This document shows, in pieces, positions 29,079-29,607 of a stretch of 29,607 bases of DNA. The position numbers were made by a program, and so were the translations under genes. Below the pieces are notes generated by a model. That model saw nothing but the letters and a program-made list of their open reading frames with translations, made no database searches and was not told the origin of the DNA. Every line of letters starts with the position of its first letter. Positions within the stretch are counted from its first letter, which is position 1. The stretch covers positions 1 to 29,607 of the forward strand of contig DATNOU010000089.1 in assembly GCA_035601195.1 (NCBI GenBank), in the 5' to 3' direction. Source of the stretch: JAIBJP01 sp035601195. Its GTDB lineage: Bacteria; Actinomycetota; Thermoleophilia; Gaiellales; Gaiellaceae.

Positions 29079-29607
29079 TTAGGCGAGAGGACGTTTCCGG
29101 GCGATGCCGGGCCTACGTGGGAAGCGCTCCGGGGTCGGCCCTGTCTTTCGCAGCAGCAGGAACCCGGCGGGCGCGGCCTCGATCTCCGCCGCGAGCTCGG
29201 CGGCGGCCCTCCCCACGGCGGCCTCGTCCACAGAGGAGCCGACGAAGAGGATCGCCCGGCCGCCCGGCGCGACCAGCGGCAGGCACCACTCGGCTGCGAC
29301 CGGCGGCGGCGCCAGAGCCCGCGCCAGAGCCGTTCCGTAGGCGTCTCGCCCTGGCCCGCGAGCATGTTCCTCGGCTCGGGCACACACGACGGACGCGTTT
29401 TCGAACTCGGAAGTCCACCGCGTCAGGAAGTCGCACTTCTTGCGTGCGGACTCGAGCAGGTCGAAGCGTAGGTCCGGCCGCGCGGCGGCGAGCGGCAAGC
29501 CCGGCGAGCCACCACCGGAGCCGACATCCACGACGGGCCCGCCCTCGATCAGTGGCGCGGCCTCCAACGCAGCCTCGAGATGGAACCGTTTGGCGTCGTC
29601 CGGATCG
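29079..29607 (-). CDS. rsmG: 16S rRNA (guanine-N7) methyltransferase RsmG, N-terminus cut by window edge
   Basis: The C-terminal part (about 176 residues) of RsmG/GidB, which methylates G527 of 16S rRNA. The SAM-binding loop is VVDVGSGGGSPGLPLA, followed by LLESARKKCDFL and the basic C-terminus PRRPGIARKRPLA typical of the family. The frame is open to the window end (reading DPDDAKRFHLEAALEA at the edge), so the 5' part is outside. Position before parA-parB is the conserved arrangement. Confidence 0.94.
   Translation of the reverse strand, partial: DPDDAKRFHLEAALEAAPLIEGGPVVDVGSGGGSPGLPLAAARPDLRFDLLESARKKCDFLTRWTSEFENASVVCARAEEHARGPGRDAYGTALARALAPPPVAAEWCLPLVAPGGRAILFVGSSVDEAAVGRAAAELAAEIEAAPAGFLLLRKTGPTPERFPRRPGIARKRPLA

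Overview
The window is a very GC-rich, densely packed stretch of bacterial chromosome. Gene content points to a Gram-positive-type actinobacterium, and I favour the Thermoleophilia (Gaiellales/Solirubrobacterales) lineage. The reasons are a system I-type ccmABCD cluster in front of a HemX-like gene and hemA, sortase and YkuD cell-wall enzymes, a GT-C mannosyltransferase-like protein, TreT together with an OtsA-like enzyme, GTG/TTG starts, and gene starts that often lack a Shine-Dalgarno sequence. The lineage is inference. I see no rRNA, CRISPR array or insertion sequence, and no gene-free gap over 300 bases. The largest gap, 3555-3732, holds nothing I recognise.

Left block (1-8825, all minus strand). 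Read in the direction of transcription it contains an RsbW-like anti-sigma kinase behind a sigma-B-like promoter, a TreT-like GT4 glycosyltransferase, an OtsA-like GT20 glycosyltransferase, moaC, mogA/moaB, a UbiA prenyltransferase, then ccmA, ccmB, ccmC, a short ccmD missed by size cut-offs, a HemX/CcsA-like membrane protein, and hemA, which is cut by the window edge. Most junctions are 1-4 base overlaps. The block links stress response and disaccharide synthesis, molybdopterin, quinone, cytochrome c and heme supply.

Middle block (8873-16114). A solitary beta-class DNA methyltransferase follows an HtrA protease. A small plus-strand LAGLIDADG-type ORF of atypical composition comes next and overlaps the 3' end of a sensor kinase gene. 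The kinase is paired with an OmpR-type regulator. Divergent from the regulator is a membrane-bound M28-peptidase-like protein that has lost a zinc ligand. It is translationally coupled to a sortase gene whose catalytic cysteine lies beyond a frameshift.

Right block. On the minus strand, DUF2203, a minimal MscS channel, a class A penicillin-binding protein, a GT-C glycosyltransferase and moeA form a probable operon (21704-16124). On the plus strand, an orphan BtuF/FepB-like binding protein, a HAD hydrolase, a Cys/Met-metabolism PLP enzyme, a CPBP membrane protease, an L,D-transpeptidase and an AroQ chorismate mutase follow each other (21731-26534). Then come, on the minus strand, a DUF151 bifunctional nuclease, tRNA-Ile(GAT), a small unknown protein, parB, parA and rsmG (cut by the edge). 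The rsmG-parA-parB order usually lies close to the replication origin, so the origin is probably just beyond the right edge.

Features most worth a second look: the M28-like/sortase pair (zinc ligand lost, sortase frameshifted); the sigma-B-like promoter in front of the rsbW/treT/otsA genes; the altered donor-site loop of the OtsA-like enzyme; a recurrent TANNNT box 6-9 bases upstream of start codons, suggesting leaderless transcripts; and the foreign-looking LAGLIDADG ORF fused by overlap to the kinase gene.
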